DNA from: Bacteroidales bacterium
GTDB lineage: Bacteria > Bacteroidota > Bacteroidia > Bacteroidales > UBA10428
DNA: 51,238 nucleotides
Assembly: GCA_016930375.1 (NCBI GenBank)
Contig: JAFGGU010000040.1
Span: 1-51,238 of the forward strand
Direction of reading: 5' to 3'
Under the pieces are notes generated by a model. The model searched no databases, had not been told where the DNA came from, and saw nothing but the letters and a program-made list of their open reading frames with translations. Below are positions 35,001 to 43,355 of this stretch, piece by piece. Position 1 is the first letter of the stretch. The number at the start of each line of letters is the position of its first letter. Made by a program: the position numbers and the translations under genes.

Positions 35001-36848
35001 ATGCTTTTCCAAAGCTCAAATGGCAAACCAGGCTATTCATCGGCCTTGTATATGCTCCTGGTTATTTTGATCGGTGGTTGCGCCAAGGTGGGCGCTCCCA
35101 CGGGAGGAATAAAAGACGTCAATCCGCCGGTGTTCGTGGAAGGAGTTCCAGAAGACCGGTCCGTGAACTTTAACGGGAAGGAAATTGAAATCACCTTTGA
35201 TGAATACGTTCAGCTCAAAAACCAAAACAAAGAGTTGTTAATTTCACCGCCCCTGAAAAAAAGGCCTCTTATCCGGATCAGGGACAAATCCGTGAGGGTG
35301 ACCCTGAATAATGAGCTTCTTCCGCAAACCACCTATACGGTTAACTTCGGAAATGCCATATCTGATCTCAACGAAGGAAATGTTCTGCCTGATTTTGAAT
35401 TTGTTTTTTCTACCGGCAATACCATCGATTCTTTGTCTGTTACCGGAAAAGTGTTGCATGCATTTGATATGAAAGCAGCCAAAGAAGATATATTGGTGAT
35501 GTTGTACGAAAACCTTGCGGACTCAGCGCCTCTTCTGGAAATTCCGAGATATATCGGAAAGGCCGGAAAAACCGGCTTATTTTCCATCAATAACGTTCAT
35601 GCCGACACGTTCAGGATTCTTACGCTGTTAGATGCCAACGAAAACCGTATGTATGATCCTGGCAGCGAATCGATTGGTTTTCTGGATTCTTTGCTGGTTA
35701 TCAGCCCAGCAAATGTAAAACCGGTAACCTTTATCAAAGATACCGTTAAAATCATCCATCAGGCAACCAAAGCAGGCAGGACAGGTAAAAAGGCCACCGG
35801 ACAAAATGCCGACACTACCATTGCCCCGGGTAAAAAGCTGAATGCCCTGAATGTATCCTTGTTTTATTTTCAGGAAGAGGTCAATAAAGTCTTTGTTGCT
35901 TCGAGAAAAAGGGATAAGGCAGAAAAACTTACTTTTACTTTCACCCGGCCTCCGCATGATACGGTAAAAATTACACCGGTCAATTTCAAACCGGGCCCGG
36001 ACTGGTTTTTAAGAGAAGAATCACAAAACAGGGATACTCTCACCTGCTGGATCACTGACACATTGATAGCCCGTCAGGATACACTTAAACTTGCGCTGGC
36101 TTTTCTGACCACTGACTCCATGGATCGCTTTGTAGAACGTATTGATACCTTTGCATTAAATTACCAGAAAGCCGTAGACAGAAGTATTTCGGCCCGGAGA
36201 GACCGTTCTGAAGAGGCTGTGGTGAAAAAGCAACTGTCACTGGCAACGGGTCTTACCAGCCGTAAAATCCAGGAGCTCAATAAACCAGTGACCTTTATAG
36301 CCGGACAGCCTTTGGGGAAAATTGATCCCGGGAATATCGAATTTTTCAGGCTGGAAGATACCCTTAGCTTTGAACAACCATTTACGGTATCCTTGGATTC
36401 TCTGAATATAAGGACTTTTAATATAGCATGTGAATGGCAGGAAGACCTTCAGTACAGGCTTCTGCTAAAACCCGGCGCTGCAAGCGATATCTTCGGACTG
36501 GCCAATGATTCACTGGAATTGAAATTTGCTACCCGGAAAGCGGATTATTACGGAAGAGTGATTGTGACGCTGGGAAGTCCTCACTTCCCCATGATTCTGC
36601 AATTGCTTGATGAAAAAGAAAAAATCTTTCAGCAAAAGTCCGTCACGGAATCCGGGGTGGTCATCTTTGATTACCTGGCACCCGGCAAATATGTGTTAAA
36701 GGCAGTCTACGATGAAAACAGCAACTTGCAGTGGGATACAGGCAGTTACCTGAAGCATATTCAGCCTGAGAAGGTTTATTATCACCGGATGTCCGATCCG
36801 GTAAGGTCAAACTGGGATCATGAAATCAACTGGATGATTGACGAATGA
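35001..36848 (+). CDS. Large exported lipoprotein with SbsA-type Ig-like domain
   Basis: A 615-residue lipoprotein: a hydrophobic stretch ending in the lipobox GGC (about residues 25-27), then GAPTGGIKDVNPP, then a bacterial Ig-like domain (about 42-140) with ITFDEYVQLKN and TYTVNFGNAISDLNEGN, characteristic of SbsA-type Ig-like domains. A starch-binding/CNA_B-like segment (about 150-230) and further beta regions follow. Common in Bacteroidota as an Ig-like domain-containing protein; likely outer-membrane anchored. Transcribed divergently from lgt; ricT follows after 86 bases. Function unknown. Confidence 0.82.
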   Translation: MLFQSSNGKPGYSSALYMLLVILIGGCAKVGAPTGGIKDVNPPVFVEGVPEDRSVNFNGKEIEITFDEYVQLKNQNKELLISPPLKKRPLIRIRDKSVRVTLNNELLPQTTYTVNFGNAISDLNEGNVLPDFEFVFSTGNTIDSLSVTGKVLHAFDMKAAKEDILVMLYENLADSAPLLEIPRYIGKAGKTGLFSINNVHADTFRILTLLDANENRMYDPGSESIGFLDSLLVISPANVKPVTFIKDTVKIIHQATKAGRTGKKATGQNADTTIAPGKKLNALNVSLFYFQEEVNKVFVASRKRDKAEKLTFTFTRPPHDTVKITPVNFKPGPDWFLREESQNRDTLTCWITDTLIARQDTLKLALAFLTTDSMDRFVERIDTFALNYQKAVDRSISARRDRSEEAVVKKQLSLATGLTSRKIQELNKPVTFIAGQPLGKIDPGNIEFFRLEDTLSFEQPFTVSLDSLNIRTFNIACEWQEDLQYRLLLKPGAASDIFGLANDSLELKFATRKADYYGRVIVTLGSPHFPMILQLLDEKEKIFQQKSVTESGVVIFDYLAPGKYVLKAVYDENSNLQWDTGSYLKHIQPEKVYYHRMSDPVRSNWDHEINWMIDE

Positions 36849-36878
36849 ACAGGGATTAAGTTAATAGCTTCATTTTAG

Positions 36879-36909
36879 TTTCGGCCTTACGATTAATTTT
36901 TTACTTTTG
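36879..36909 (+). promoter_or_regulatory. Putative ricT promoter
   Basis: TTTC at 36879-36882, 19 bases, TACTTTTG at 36902-36909 (perfect -7). Same arrangement as the promoter of the serine hydrolase gene. Leader of about 20 bases to the ATG at 36935. Confidence 0.5.
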
Positions 36910-36934
36910 CTGTTTATACTTAATCAGGAAAATA

Positions 36935-38074
36935 ATGACCAACGGTTGTAATGGCCGTGGATGCCATAAATTGATCAAAGATGCCGCAGATTCTGTTACC
37001 TGCCTGGATATGGGGGGTAACAAGCTGGATACATACAATTGGCTGGGGAATATACCTGAAGTCCTCCAGGAATGTGATATCGTGGAAATAAGGTTCAAAA
37101 ATACCCGAAAAGGATTTTTCAGGAATGTTAACGAGTTGAAATTGAACCGGGGTGATGTGGTAGCTGTGGAAGCCTCACCCGGTCATGATATTGGAATAGT
37201 AACACTCGTAGGGCCGATTGTAAAAATACAACTCAAACGGAACAACATCTCGCTGGAAGATACGGAATTCAGGAAGATCTACCGCAAAGCCAAACCGGCT
37301 GATATTGATAAATGGAATGAATCCATGGCCCTCGAATTTGCCACCATGATCAAATCACGGAAAATAGCAACGGATCTGAAACTTGAAATGAAGATCGGCG
37401 ATGTTGAATACCAGGGTGACGGAACCAAGGCCATCTTTTATTACATTGCGGATGACCGCGTTGATTTCAGAGAGCTGATCAAGGTACTGGCTGACCAGTT
37501 AAAAATCAGGATTGAGATGAAGCAGATCGGTGCCCGACAGGAAGCCGGCCGTATCGGGGGAATAGGTTCCTGCGGACGTGAATTGTGCTGTTCTACATGG
37601 ATTACAAGCTTTGTTTCGGTAACAACAAATTCCGCGCGTTACCAGGAAGTATCCCTGAATCCGCAGAAACTTGCCGGTCAGTGCGGGAAGCTGAAATGCT
37701 GCCTCAATTATGAATTATCTTCGTACCTGGATGCGCAGAAGGATTTCCCCAATACTTCAATACCTCTTGAAACAGAACAGGGACAGGTTTTTCATCAAAA
37801 GACGGATGTATTCAAAAGGCTGATGTGGTATTCTTCACGCAAAGATGCTCCTTCGGAAATTATATGTCTTTCTGTTGATAAGGTGCGGGAGATCATTGCC
37901 ATGAACAAACGGGGTGAAAAGGTGAATAAGCTGGAGAGCGTTGAGAGCAGCAACATCGCACCTATCATTGATTACCAGTATCAGAATGCCGTGGACGAGA
38001 AGATATTAACCCGTTTTGAAGACAAGCCCTCCCAAAAATCACAGAATAAACATCGCCATAAACACCATCGTTGA
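36935..38074 (+). CDS. ricT: PSP1-domain iron-sulfur protein RicT (YaaT)
   Basis: A 379-residue member of the RicT/YaaT family. N-terminal CNGRGCHKL has two Cys; the PSP1 core (about 100-290) carries the cysteine-rich segment GGIGSCGRELCCSTWI and GQCGKLKCCLNYE that binds Fe-S clusters in the Bacillus RicT-RicA-RicF complex, where it affects mRNA maturation and development. No RicA/RicF homologues are visible here. The extra C-terminal basic tail (HRHKHHR) is notable. Stop and gldH start are separated by only 1 base. Confidence 0.9.
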   Translation: MTNGCNGRGCHKLIKDAADSVTCLDMGGNKLDTYNWLGNIPEVLQECDIVEIRFKNTRKGFFRNVNELKLNRGDVVAVEASPGHDIGIVTLVGPIVKIQLKRNNISLEDTEFRKIYRKAKPADIDKWNESMALEFATMIKSRKIATDLKLEMKIGDVEYQGDGTKAIFYYIADDRVDFRELIKVLADQLKIRIEMKQIGARQEAGRIGGIGSCGRELCCSTWITSFVSVTTNSARYQEVSLNPQKLAGQCGKLKCCLNYELSSYLDAQKDFPNTSIPLETEQGQVFHQKTDVFKRLMWYSSRKDAPSEIICLSVDKVREIIAMNKRGEKVNKLESVESSNIAPIIDYQYQNAVDEKILTRFEDKPSQKSQNKHRHKHHR

Positions 38075-38075
38075 T

Positions 38076-38543
38076 ATGAAAAGAATAGGCCTGATTCTCG
38101 GGGTTATTATCTGCTTTTCGTGCCATAAATCAAGTGTATTCGAAGAATTCATTTCCATCGACGGGCAAACCTGGAACTATAATAATATTCTGCAGTTTAA
38201 TGTCAATATGGCTGATTCATCCCGGGCTTTTGATATTCTGCTCAGCGTCCGCAATTCGGGCAAATACGAATTCAGTAATCTCTATCTTTTTGTGACTGCG
38301 CATGCGCCTGATGGTACTTCCATGAGAGATACCGTAGAGGTCATTCTGGCAGATGAACATGGGAAGTGGCTTGGGAAGGGCGCAGCCAGTATATTTACAT
38401 GCTACTATCCCTACAGGCAAAATATAAAATTCCCGCTCCACGGCATCTATACTTTTGATATTGAACAGGCGATGTGGGTCAAAGATTTGAAGTACATCAG
38501 TGACATTGGGTTAAGGATTGAAAAATCAGATGTACAACCCTGA
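38076..38543 (+). CDS. gldH: Gliding-motility lipoprotein GldH
   Basis: A 155-residue lipoprotein: signal peptide with lipobox FSC (C16) and mature domain matching GldH (NVNMADSSRAFDILLSVRNSGKYEFSNLYLFV, and a C-terminal MWVKDLKYISDIGLRIEK, quoted in parts). GldH is needed for gliding in Flavobacteria but is found in many non-gliding Bacteroidota too, so motility is not implied. The ATG at 38076 is the start that yields a signal peptide; the longer in-frame reading inside ricT does not. Its placement right after ricT is a common bacteroidote arrangement. Confidence 0.88.
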   Translation: MKRIGLILGVIICFSCHKSSVFEEFISIDGQTWNYNNILQFNVNMADSSRAFDILLSVRNSGKYEFSNLYLFVTAHAPDGTSMRDTVEVILADEHGKWLGKGAASIFTCYYPYRQNIKFPLHGIYTFDIEQAMWVKDLKYISDIGLRIEKSDVQP

Positions 38544-38570
38544 CAACAGAATATTCCACGCTATACAGGT

Positions 38571-39275
38571 ATGACAAAGAAGAAATTGCAGCGGTTTGCT
38601 GAGATGGAAACCTTTGCCAATGTTATTCAACCCCGGTTTGATGAAGTTTTTCATACAGATTTTCACCTGAAAGGATTGTGGAACAGGCAATGCTTTCGCA
38701 ATGAAAATCCGGTGGTTTTAGAGTTGGGTTGCGGCAAGGGCGAATACACAACAGGTCTCGCAAGGCGCTACCCGGGAAAAAACTTCATTGGTGTGGATAT
38801 CAAAGGATCGCGAATATGGAGGGGTGCCCGCACTGCGTTGACCGAACACCTCATGAATGTCATGTTCCTGCGCACCCGCATCGAAGTGATCAGCTCTTTT
38901 TTCAGCAAGGATGAAGTAGATGAAATATGGCTTACATTTCCTGATCCACAGCTGAAGAAAGAAAGAAAAAGGCTGACCTCTTCCCGGTTTCTGAATTCAT
39001 ACCGCAGGTTTCTCAAACACAACGGAATCATTCACCTGAAAACCGACAATCCTGTTTTATACAGGTATACACTTGACCTGATTGATCGGAACAATCTCAA
39101 ACTGAGGTTTCATTCCGACGATCTTTATCATTCCGGAATCGTTGATGATATTCTCGATATCAAGACTTTTTATGAGCAGCAGTTTCTGGACCAGGGCATG
39201 AATATTCATTACCTTTGTTTTGAATTACCCCATGACAAAATCATTGAAGAACCACCCGGTGAGGAAGCCGGATAA
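38571..39275 (+). CDS. trmB: tRNA (guanine(46)-N(7))-methyltransferase
   Basis: Methylates G46 in the variable loop of tRNAs using SAM. The 234-residue protein has the SAM motif LELGCGKGEYTTGLA (about 50-64), the FIGVDIKGSRIWRGA segment (acidic residue that binds SAM ribose), and the motif LTFPDPQLKKERKRLTS (about 122-138), a bacteroidote variant of the usual FPDPWPKKRH. Length is normal. Its end overlaps the ATL gene by 44 bases. Confidence 0.93.
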   Translation: MTKKKLQRFAEMETFANVIQPRFDEVFHTDFHLKGLWNRQCFRNENPVVLELGCGKGEYTTGLARRYPGKNFIGVDIKGSRIWRGARTALTEHLMNVMFLRTRIEVISSFFSKDEVDEIWLTFPDPQLKKERKRLTSSRFLNSYRRFLKHNGIIHLKTDNPVLYRYTLDLIDRNNLKLRFHSDDLYHSGIVDDILDIKTFYEQQFLDQGMNIHYLCFELPHDKIIEEPPGEEAG

Positions 39276-39594
39276 CTTTTTTGAAAGGGTATACGAAATT
39301 GTATTGCGCATCCCCGTCGGCCGGGTTACCACCTATGGTGCCATAGCCCGTTTTACAGGCTCTCCGCAATCGTCACGAATGGTCGGATGGGCCATGAATG
39401 CCTCTCATCTTTATTCGGATCTTATTCCCGCACACCGGGTCGTAAACCGTAACGGAACATTAACCGGAAAGCACCATTTCAGGCACCCGGAACTAATGCA
39501 AGAGCTGCTTGAAAGTGAAGGAGTTTTGGTTAAAAATGACCGTGTTGTGGAATTCAAGAAGTTGTTCTGGGATCCTTATAAAGAATTAATCTAA
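39232..39594 (+). CDS. Alkyltransferase-like (ATL) DNA-binding protein
   Basis: A 120-residue protein with the DNA-binding domain of O6-alkylguanine-DNA alkyltransferase (GRVTTYGAIARFTGSPQSSRMVGWAM, helix-turn-helix, quoted in parts). The active-site PCHRV is PAHRV (A67 in place of Cys), so it cannot accept alkyl groups. ATL proteins instead bind alkylated guanine and hand it to nucleotide excision repair. It overlaps the 3' end of trmB by 44 bases; the ATG at 39232 is preferred over a TTG at 39220. The C-terminal WDPYKEL tail is typical of the family. Confidence 0.88.
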   Translation: MTKSLKNHPVRKPDNFFERVYEIVLRIPVGRVTTYGAIARFTGSPQSSRMVGWAMNASHLYSDLIPAHRVVNRNGTLTGKHHFRHPELMQELLESEGVLVKNDRVVEFKKLFWDPYKELI

Positions 39595-39623
39595 ATTAAT
39601 AAAAGAATCCCTGAAAAGATTAG

Positions 39624-39631
39624 TATCTTTG
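39624..39631 (+). promoter_or_regulatory. Putative mrp -7 element
   Basis: TATCTTTG, a perfect TAnnTTTG, 34 bases before the ATG at 39665. No clear -33 element; the region upstream is AT-rich. Confidence 0.4.
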
Positions 39632-39664
39632 ATGGCTAAACTGTTATAAAAGGCAGGCCCCTCT

Positions 39665-40780
39665 ATGGATTCTTCAGATCGTGTACTGGAAGTTTTAAGA
39701 AGGATAATTCATCCCGCGTCAGGCAAGGATATCATTGCCATGAACCTGGTGAACAATTTGCAGGTTGACAGCAACCGCATCCGTTTTACTATGGAATTCC
39801 CAACCTTTAACGATCCGTTAAAATCTTCCCTGAAAAAGGCTTGTACAAAATTGCTGCAGGAAGTTTTTGGCAATGAAACAGAAATTGTCATTGATGTCAA
39901 AGCGCAACTTAAGCCTGTAAACCGTGAAATCCGCAAGTTTCTTCCGGAAGTCCGCAATATTATCGCCATTGCATCAGGCAAGGGCGGGGTCGGGAAATCA
40001 ACTGTGGCGGTTAATCTTGCAGTAGCATTTGCTGCTGCCGGAGCAAAAGTAGGGTTGATTGATGCCGATATTTTCGGCCCTTCTATCCCCAAAATGCTGA
40101 AGGCAGAATTCGTAAATCCTTCTGTGAATAAGGTGAACGGCAAGGATATCATCATTCCGGTGGTTAGATATGGGGTCAAAACTTTATCCATAGGTTTTTT
40201 TGTTAATCCGAACGAAGCCACCATCTGGCGGGGTCCTATGGCTTCCAGTGCTTTTCAGCAACTTTTGGGTGATACGGATTGGGGTGAGCTCGATTACATG
40301 TTTGTTGATTTGCCCCCGGGGACAAGTGACATTCATCTGACATTGGTGCAGAGTGTTCCGGTAACAGGTGCTGTAATTGTCAGCACACCACAGGACGTGG
40401 CGCTGGCTGATGCTGTAAAAGGCATCCACATGTTCAGAACGCCTTCTGTAAATGTACCGGTTCTTGGCCTTGTTGAAAACATGGCCTGGTTTACCCCGGA
40501 GGAATTACCGGATAGCAGGTATTATATTTTCGGGAAAGACGGTTGTAAAAAACTGGCCGCGAGTTACGGTATAGCTCTGCTCGGCCAGGTTCCCCTCGTA
40601 CAGGGAATCAGGGAAGGCGGTGATACCGGTGAACCATCGGTACTGGTTAAAGGACCTGTCAGCGAGGCCTTTAAAACCATTGCTGATAACCTGGTCATTC
40701 AGTTGCTGAAACGGAATACGGATTTTGAACCGACCAGGGTTGTTGAAATAACAAAAACCCGGGATGATATTTCACACTAA
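39665..40780 (+). CDS. mrp: Mrp/NBP35-family ATPase (Fe-S cluster carrier)
   Basis: A 371-residue P-loop ATPase of the Mrp/ApbC family that carries Fe-S clusters. N-terminal DUF59 (about 3-85), then deviant Walker A GKGGVGKST (about 106-114), LIDADIFGPSIPKML and DLPPGTSDIH. The CxxC that holds a bridging cluster in ApbC is absent: its position reads ENMAWFTPEELPDSRYYIFG. This appears usual in Bacteroidota. The gene directly downstream encodes an Nfu-like scaffold with a CxxC, an apt partner. Confidence 0.92.
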   Translation: MDSSDRVLEVLRRIIHPASGKDIIAMNLVNNLQVDSNRIRFTMEFPTFNDPLKSSLKKACTKLLQEVFGNETEIVIDVKAQLKPVNREIRKFLPEVRNIIAIASGKGGVGKSTVAVNLAVAFAAAGAKVGLIDADIFGPSIPKMLKAEFVNPSVNKVNGKDIIIPVVRYGVKTLSIGFFVNPNEATIWRGPMASSAFQQLLGDTDWGELDYMFVDLPPGTSDIHLTLVQSVPVTGAVIVSTPQDVALADAVKGIHMFRTPSVNVPVLGLVENMAWFTPEELPDSRYYIFGKDGCKKLAASYGIALLGQVPLVQGIREGGDTGEPSVLVKGPVSEAFKTIADNLVIQLLKRNTDFEPTRVVEITKTRDDISH

Positions 40781-40791
40781 AAACAAAAAAC

Positions 40792-41040
40792 ATGAATGAT
40801 AACTGGCGGGAAGAAGCCCTGCAGAAGATTAACAAAGCGATTGACGAAGTCAGGCCATACCTCGTTGCTGATGGCGGAGATGTTGAACTGGTTGATCTTA
40901 CCGATGACAACACGGTAAAAGTAAGACTTATGGGCGCCTGTGACGGGTGCCCTTTCAGTATGATGACGCTGCAGGCCGGTATCGAACAGGCCATCCGGAA
41001 AAACTTTCCGGAAATGAAAGAATTGGTAGCCGTGGAATAA
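40792..41040 (+). CDS. NifU C-terminal domain protein (Nfu-type Fe-S scaffold)
   Basis: An 82-residue single Nfu domain that binds a 4Fe-4S cluster through C46-x-x-C49 (GACDGCPFSMMTLQAGIE; read by position about 44-61). Starts with a helix and IDEVRPYLVADGGDVELVDL, as in the family. It lies 11 bases downstream of mrp; the two are clearly one unit in Fe-S cluster delivery. Confidence 0.92.
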   Translation: MNDNWREEALQKINKAIDEVRPYLVADGGDVELVDLTDDNTVKVRLMGACDGCPFSMMTLQAGIEQAIRKNFPEMKELVAVE

Positions 41041-41113
41041 CTTTTCCGGTCCGGAATATACCTCATGCGAAAAAATTACGTATACCCAGGCGATAACTCC
41101 TAATCTGAAGTAT

Positions 41114-41785
41114 ATGAAAAAACTGGCAACAATCATTTTGTGGATGGTGCTGTTAATTCCTGTTTATTCACAGGAAGGGGACCTGAAGAAACAGACCTAT
41201 TTCAGGCTTGGCCTGTCCTTTCCGAGCTGGAAATATTATGGCTGGGATGATAAAAGCGATTGGGATACTGATACCAAAAGAATCGGAGGTGTTTTTGAAA
41301 TCGGATCCATCTACATGTTAAACCGGGTTAAGATTGCTGATGGCATGCGCCTGGGCATCAACGTGGACTATTTATCAGCCACCTACCATCTTTTCCGGCA
41401 AACCGATGCAGGCTATGGGTTTCATTATCTCTACCTGGGGTCAAAAATAGGACCGTCATTTTCCTACAGCCCGGCAGATCGTCTGGTATTTGATGCCTAT
41501 TTTAAGTTGAACCCGGTTTGGGTAGCCGGGGGCATGGCTCTTTTTAATGAAGAAGGCGTTGATGACCGCGTATATATGGGCTTTCTGGGCCTGAAGTACT
41601 CCATCGGCCTCAATATTCGTTATTCCCTGTTTATGCTTGGATTTGAGTTTAATCCGGGTTCCGTCAAATTCCGGGAATACGATGATGAGGAGGGAAAATT
41701 AACCGACAACTATTTGGGAAATACGAATGCGGGAGACAGAACCCCGGTTCCGGGTGTCAATTTTACCCTGGGCCTGAGTTTTTGA
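41114..41785 (+). CDS. Exported outer-membrane beta-barrel protein, unknown function
   Basis: A 223-residue protein with a signal peptide (1-20, ending VYSQ) and amphipathic beta strands throughout (LGLSFPSWKYY, FGFHYLYLG-type repeats, YMGFLGLKYSIGLNIRY, and a last strand ending in F: VNFTLGLSF). A terminal aromatic residue and no other motif suggest a small outer-membrane porin-like barrel. I cannot assign a function. It follows the mrp-nfu pair by 73 bases, and cysS follows. Confidence 0.72.
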   Translation: MKKLATIILWMVLLIPVYSQEGDLKKQTYFRLGLSFPSWKYYGWDDKSDWDTDTKRIGGVFEIGSIYMLNRVKIADGMRLGINVDYLSATYHLFRQTDAGYGFHYLYLGSKIGPSFSYSPADRLVFDAYFKLNPVWVAGGMALFNEEGVDDRVYMGFLGLKYSIGLNIRYSLFMLGFEFNPGSVKFREYDDEEGKLTDNYLGNTNAGDRTPVPGVNFTLGLSF

Positions 41786-41809
41786 TCATCCGGATATTCC
41801 CTATCTTTA
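41781..41809 (+). promoter_or_regulatory. Putative cysS promoter
   Basis: TTTG at 41781-41784, 17 bases, TATCTTTA at 41802-41809 (one mismatch from TAnnTTTG). It overlaps the stop codon of the preceding gene and leaves a leader of about 25 bases. Confidence 0.5.
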
Positions 41810-41839
41810 TAGCCTTGTTCATTCATCATTTGCCGCACA

Positions 41840-43315
41840 ATGCCCAGAGAACTTTTTTTATACAATACGCTTACCCGTACCAAGGAAAAATTTGAACCTC
41901 TGAATCCGCCTCATGTAGGACTTTATGTTTGCGGGCCTACCGTATACAGTGATCCTCATTTGGGACATGCGCGTCCTGCAGTCACATTCGATGTATTGTT
42001 CCGTTATCTGAAACACCTGGGATATAAGGTGAGGTATGTGCGAAACATCACCGATGTCGGTCACCTCGAAGACGAAGTAGCCGGGGAAGGGGAGGACAGG
42101 ATACAAAAAAAAGCCAGGCTTGAACAGCTTGAGCCCATGGAAGTGGTTCAGCATTACATTAACCGGTATCACCATTTCATGGACATGCTGGGGATACTGC
42201 AGCCCAGTATAGAGCCACATGCATCGGGACATATCATTGAACAGCAGCAGCTGATCAAAATCATAATCGACAAAGGATTTGCTTATGTAGTCAACGGATC
42301 AGTGTATTTTGACCTGAAAAAGTACAATGACCAATTTGGGTATGGAGCACTTTCAGGCCGGAATATTGAGGATATGCTGAATAATACCCGTGAACTCGAA
42401 GGTCAGGATGAAAAGCGTTACCCGCTGGATTTTGCCTTGTGGAAAAAGGCTGATTCCACACATATCATGCATTGGCCTTCATTGTGGAGCGAAGGCTTTC
42501 CGGGGTGGCACCTTGAATGTTCATCCATGGGTATGAAATACCTCGGAGAGCAATTCGATATTCACGGCGGGGGGATGGATTTGATCTTTCCGCATCATGA
42601 ATGTGAGCTGGCACAATCCACCGTGGTTACCGGCAGGCCTCCTGTCCGCTACTGGATGCACAATAACATGATCACAATCAATGGTCAGAAAATGGCCCGG
42701 TCAAAAAACAACTTTATCACACTCGAGGAATTGTTCACCGGTAAAAATGCCTTGCTGGAAAAAGCTTTTTCACCCATGACCATTAGGTTTTACATGCTGC
42801 AGGCACATTATACCAGTCCTGTTGATTTTTCCAACGATGCGCTCAAGGCAGCGGAACAGGGATTAAACCGTTTAATGAAAGGATTATCCTTGCTCCCGAA
42901 ACTCAAGCCTTCGGCCAGTTCAACAGTAGATGTCATTACCCTTCGTGAAAATGCCTATAAAGCTTTGAGTGATGACCTGAATTGCCCTGTATTGCTGGGA
43001 AATCTCTTCGAAGGAGTGAGGATCATCAATTCGGTTATTGACCGGAAAGAGACCATCAATAAGGAGGACCTGGAATCGCTGACAGAGTTCATGCGGACTT
43101 TCACCCATGATTTGCTTGGACTGGCGCCGGAGGAAAATGGTCGTTCCAATGACAATGAACTGCTGGATAAGGTGGTAAAACTTTTGTTGCAGCAGCGGCA
43201 GGAGGCAAAAGCCAGGAAGGATTATGCCGCCTCGGATCATATCCGCAAACAACTGGCCTCCTTGGGAATTCAGGTGATGGACACAAAGGACGGCGCAGTT
43301 TGGGAAATGGAGTAG
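41840..43315 (+). CDS. cysS: Cysteinyl-tRNA synthetase
   Basis: Charges tRNA(Cys). The 491-residue product has the HIGH-type motif HLGHARP with the zinc ligand in YVCGPTVY (about 28-43), the zinc/cysteine-binding WHLECSSM and HHECELAQS segments, and the KMSKS equivalent KMARSKN (about 289). The C-terminal DALR-like region and tail ([14 protein letters not shown]) are normal. The TAG stop codon forms part of a GTAG-headed hairpin (43312-43335), so a REP-like element abuts the gene. Confidence 0.97.
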   Translation: MPRELFLYNTLTRTKEKFEPLNPPHVGLYVCGPTVYSDPHLGHARPAVTFDVLFRYLKHLGYKVRYVRNITDVGHLEDEVAGEGEDRIQKKARLEQLEPMEVVQHYINRYHHFMDMLGILQPSIEPHASGHIIEQQQLIKIIIDKGFAYVVNGSVYFDLKKYNDQFGYGALSGRNIEDMLNNTRELEGQDEKRYPLDFALWKKADSTHIMHWPSLWSEGFPGWHLECSSMGMKYLGEQFDIHGGGMDLIFPHHECELAQSTVVTGRPPVRYWMHNNMITINGQKMARSKNNFITLEELFTGKNALLEKAFSPMTIRFYMLQAHYTSPVDFSNDALKAAEQGLNRLMKGLSLLPKLKPSASSTVDVITLRENAYKALSDDLNCPVLLGNLFEGVRIINSVIDRKETINKEDLESLTEFMRTFTHDLLGLAPEENGRSNDNELLDKVVKLLLQQRQEAKARKDYAASDHIRKQLASLGIQVMDTKDGAVWEME

Positions 43316-43335
43316 GGGCAGACCCATGTGTCTGC
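43312..43335 (+). repeat. GTAG-headed REP-like hairpin at the cysS stop
   Basis: GTAG (43312-43315), two G, then GCAGAC, a 6-base loop and GTCTGC (43318-43335). The same layout, GTAG plus GGG stem, occurs at 51140-51164. The TAG of the head is the cysS stop codon. REPs recognised by RAYT transposases have such a GTAG/GTGG head before a stem-loop. Confidence 0.6.
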
Positions 43336-43355
43336 ACTAATAATTACAGGTTACC

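Noticed and set aside
38016-38075. Start of gldH inside ricT
   Set aside because: The 20 extra residues would hide the lipoprotein signal; the ATG at 38076 gives a proper signal and lipobox.
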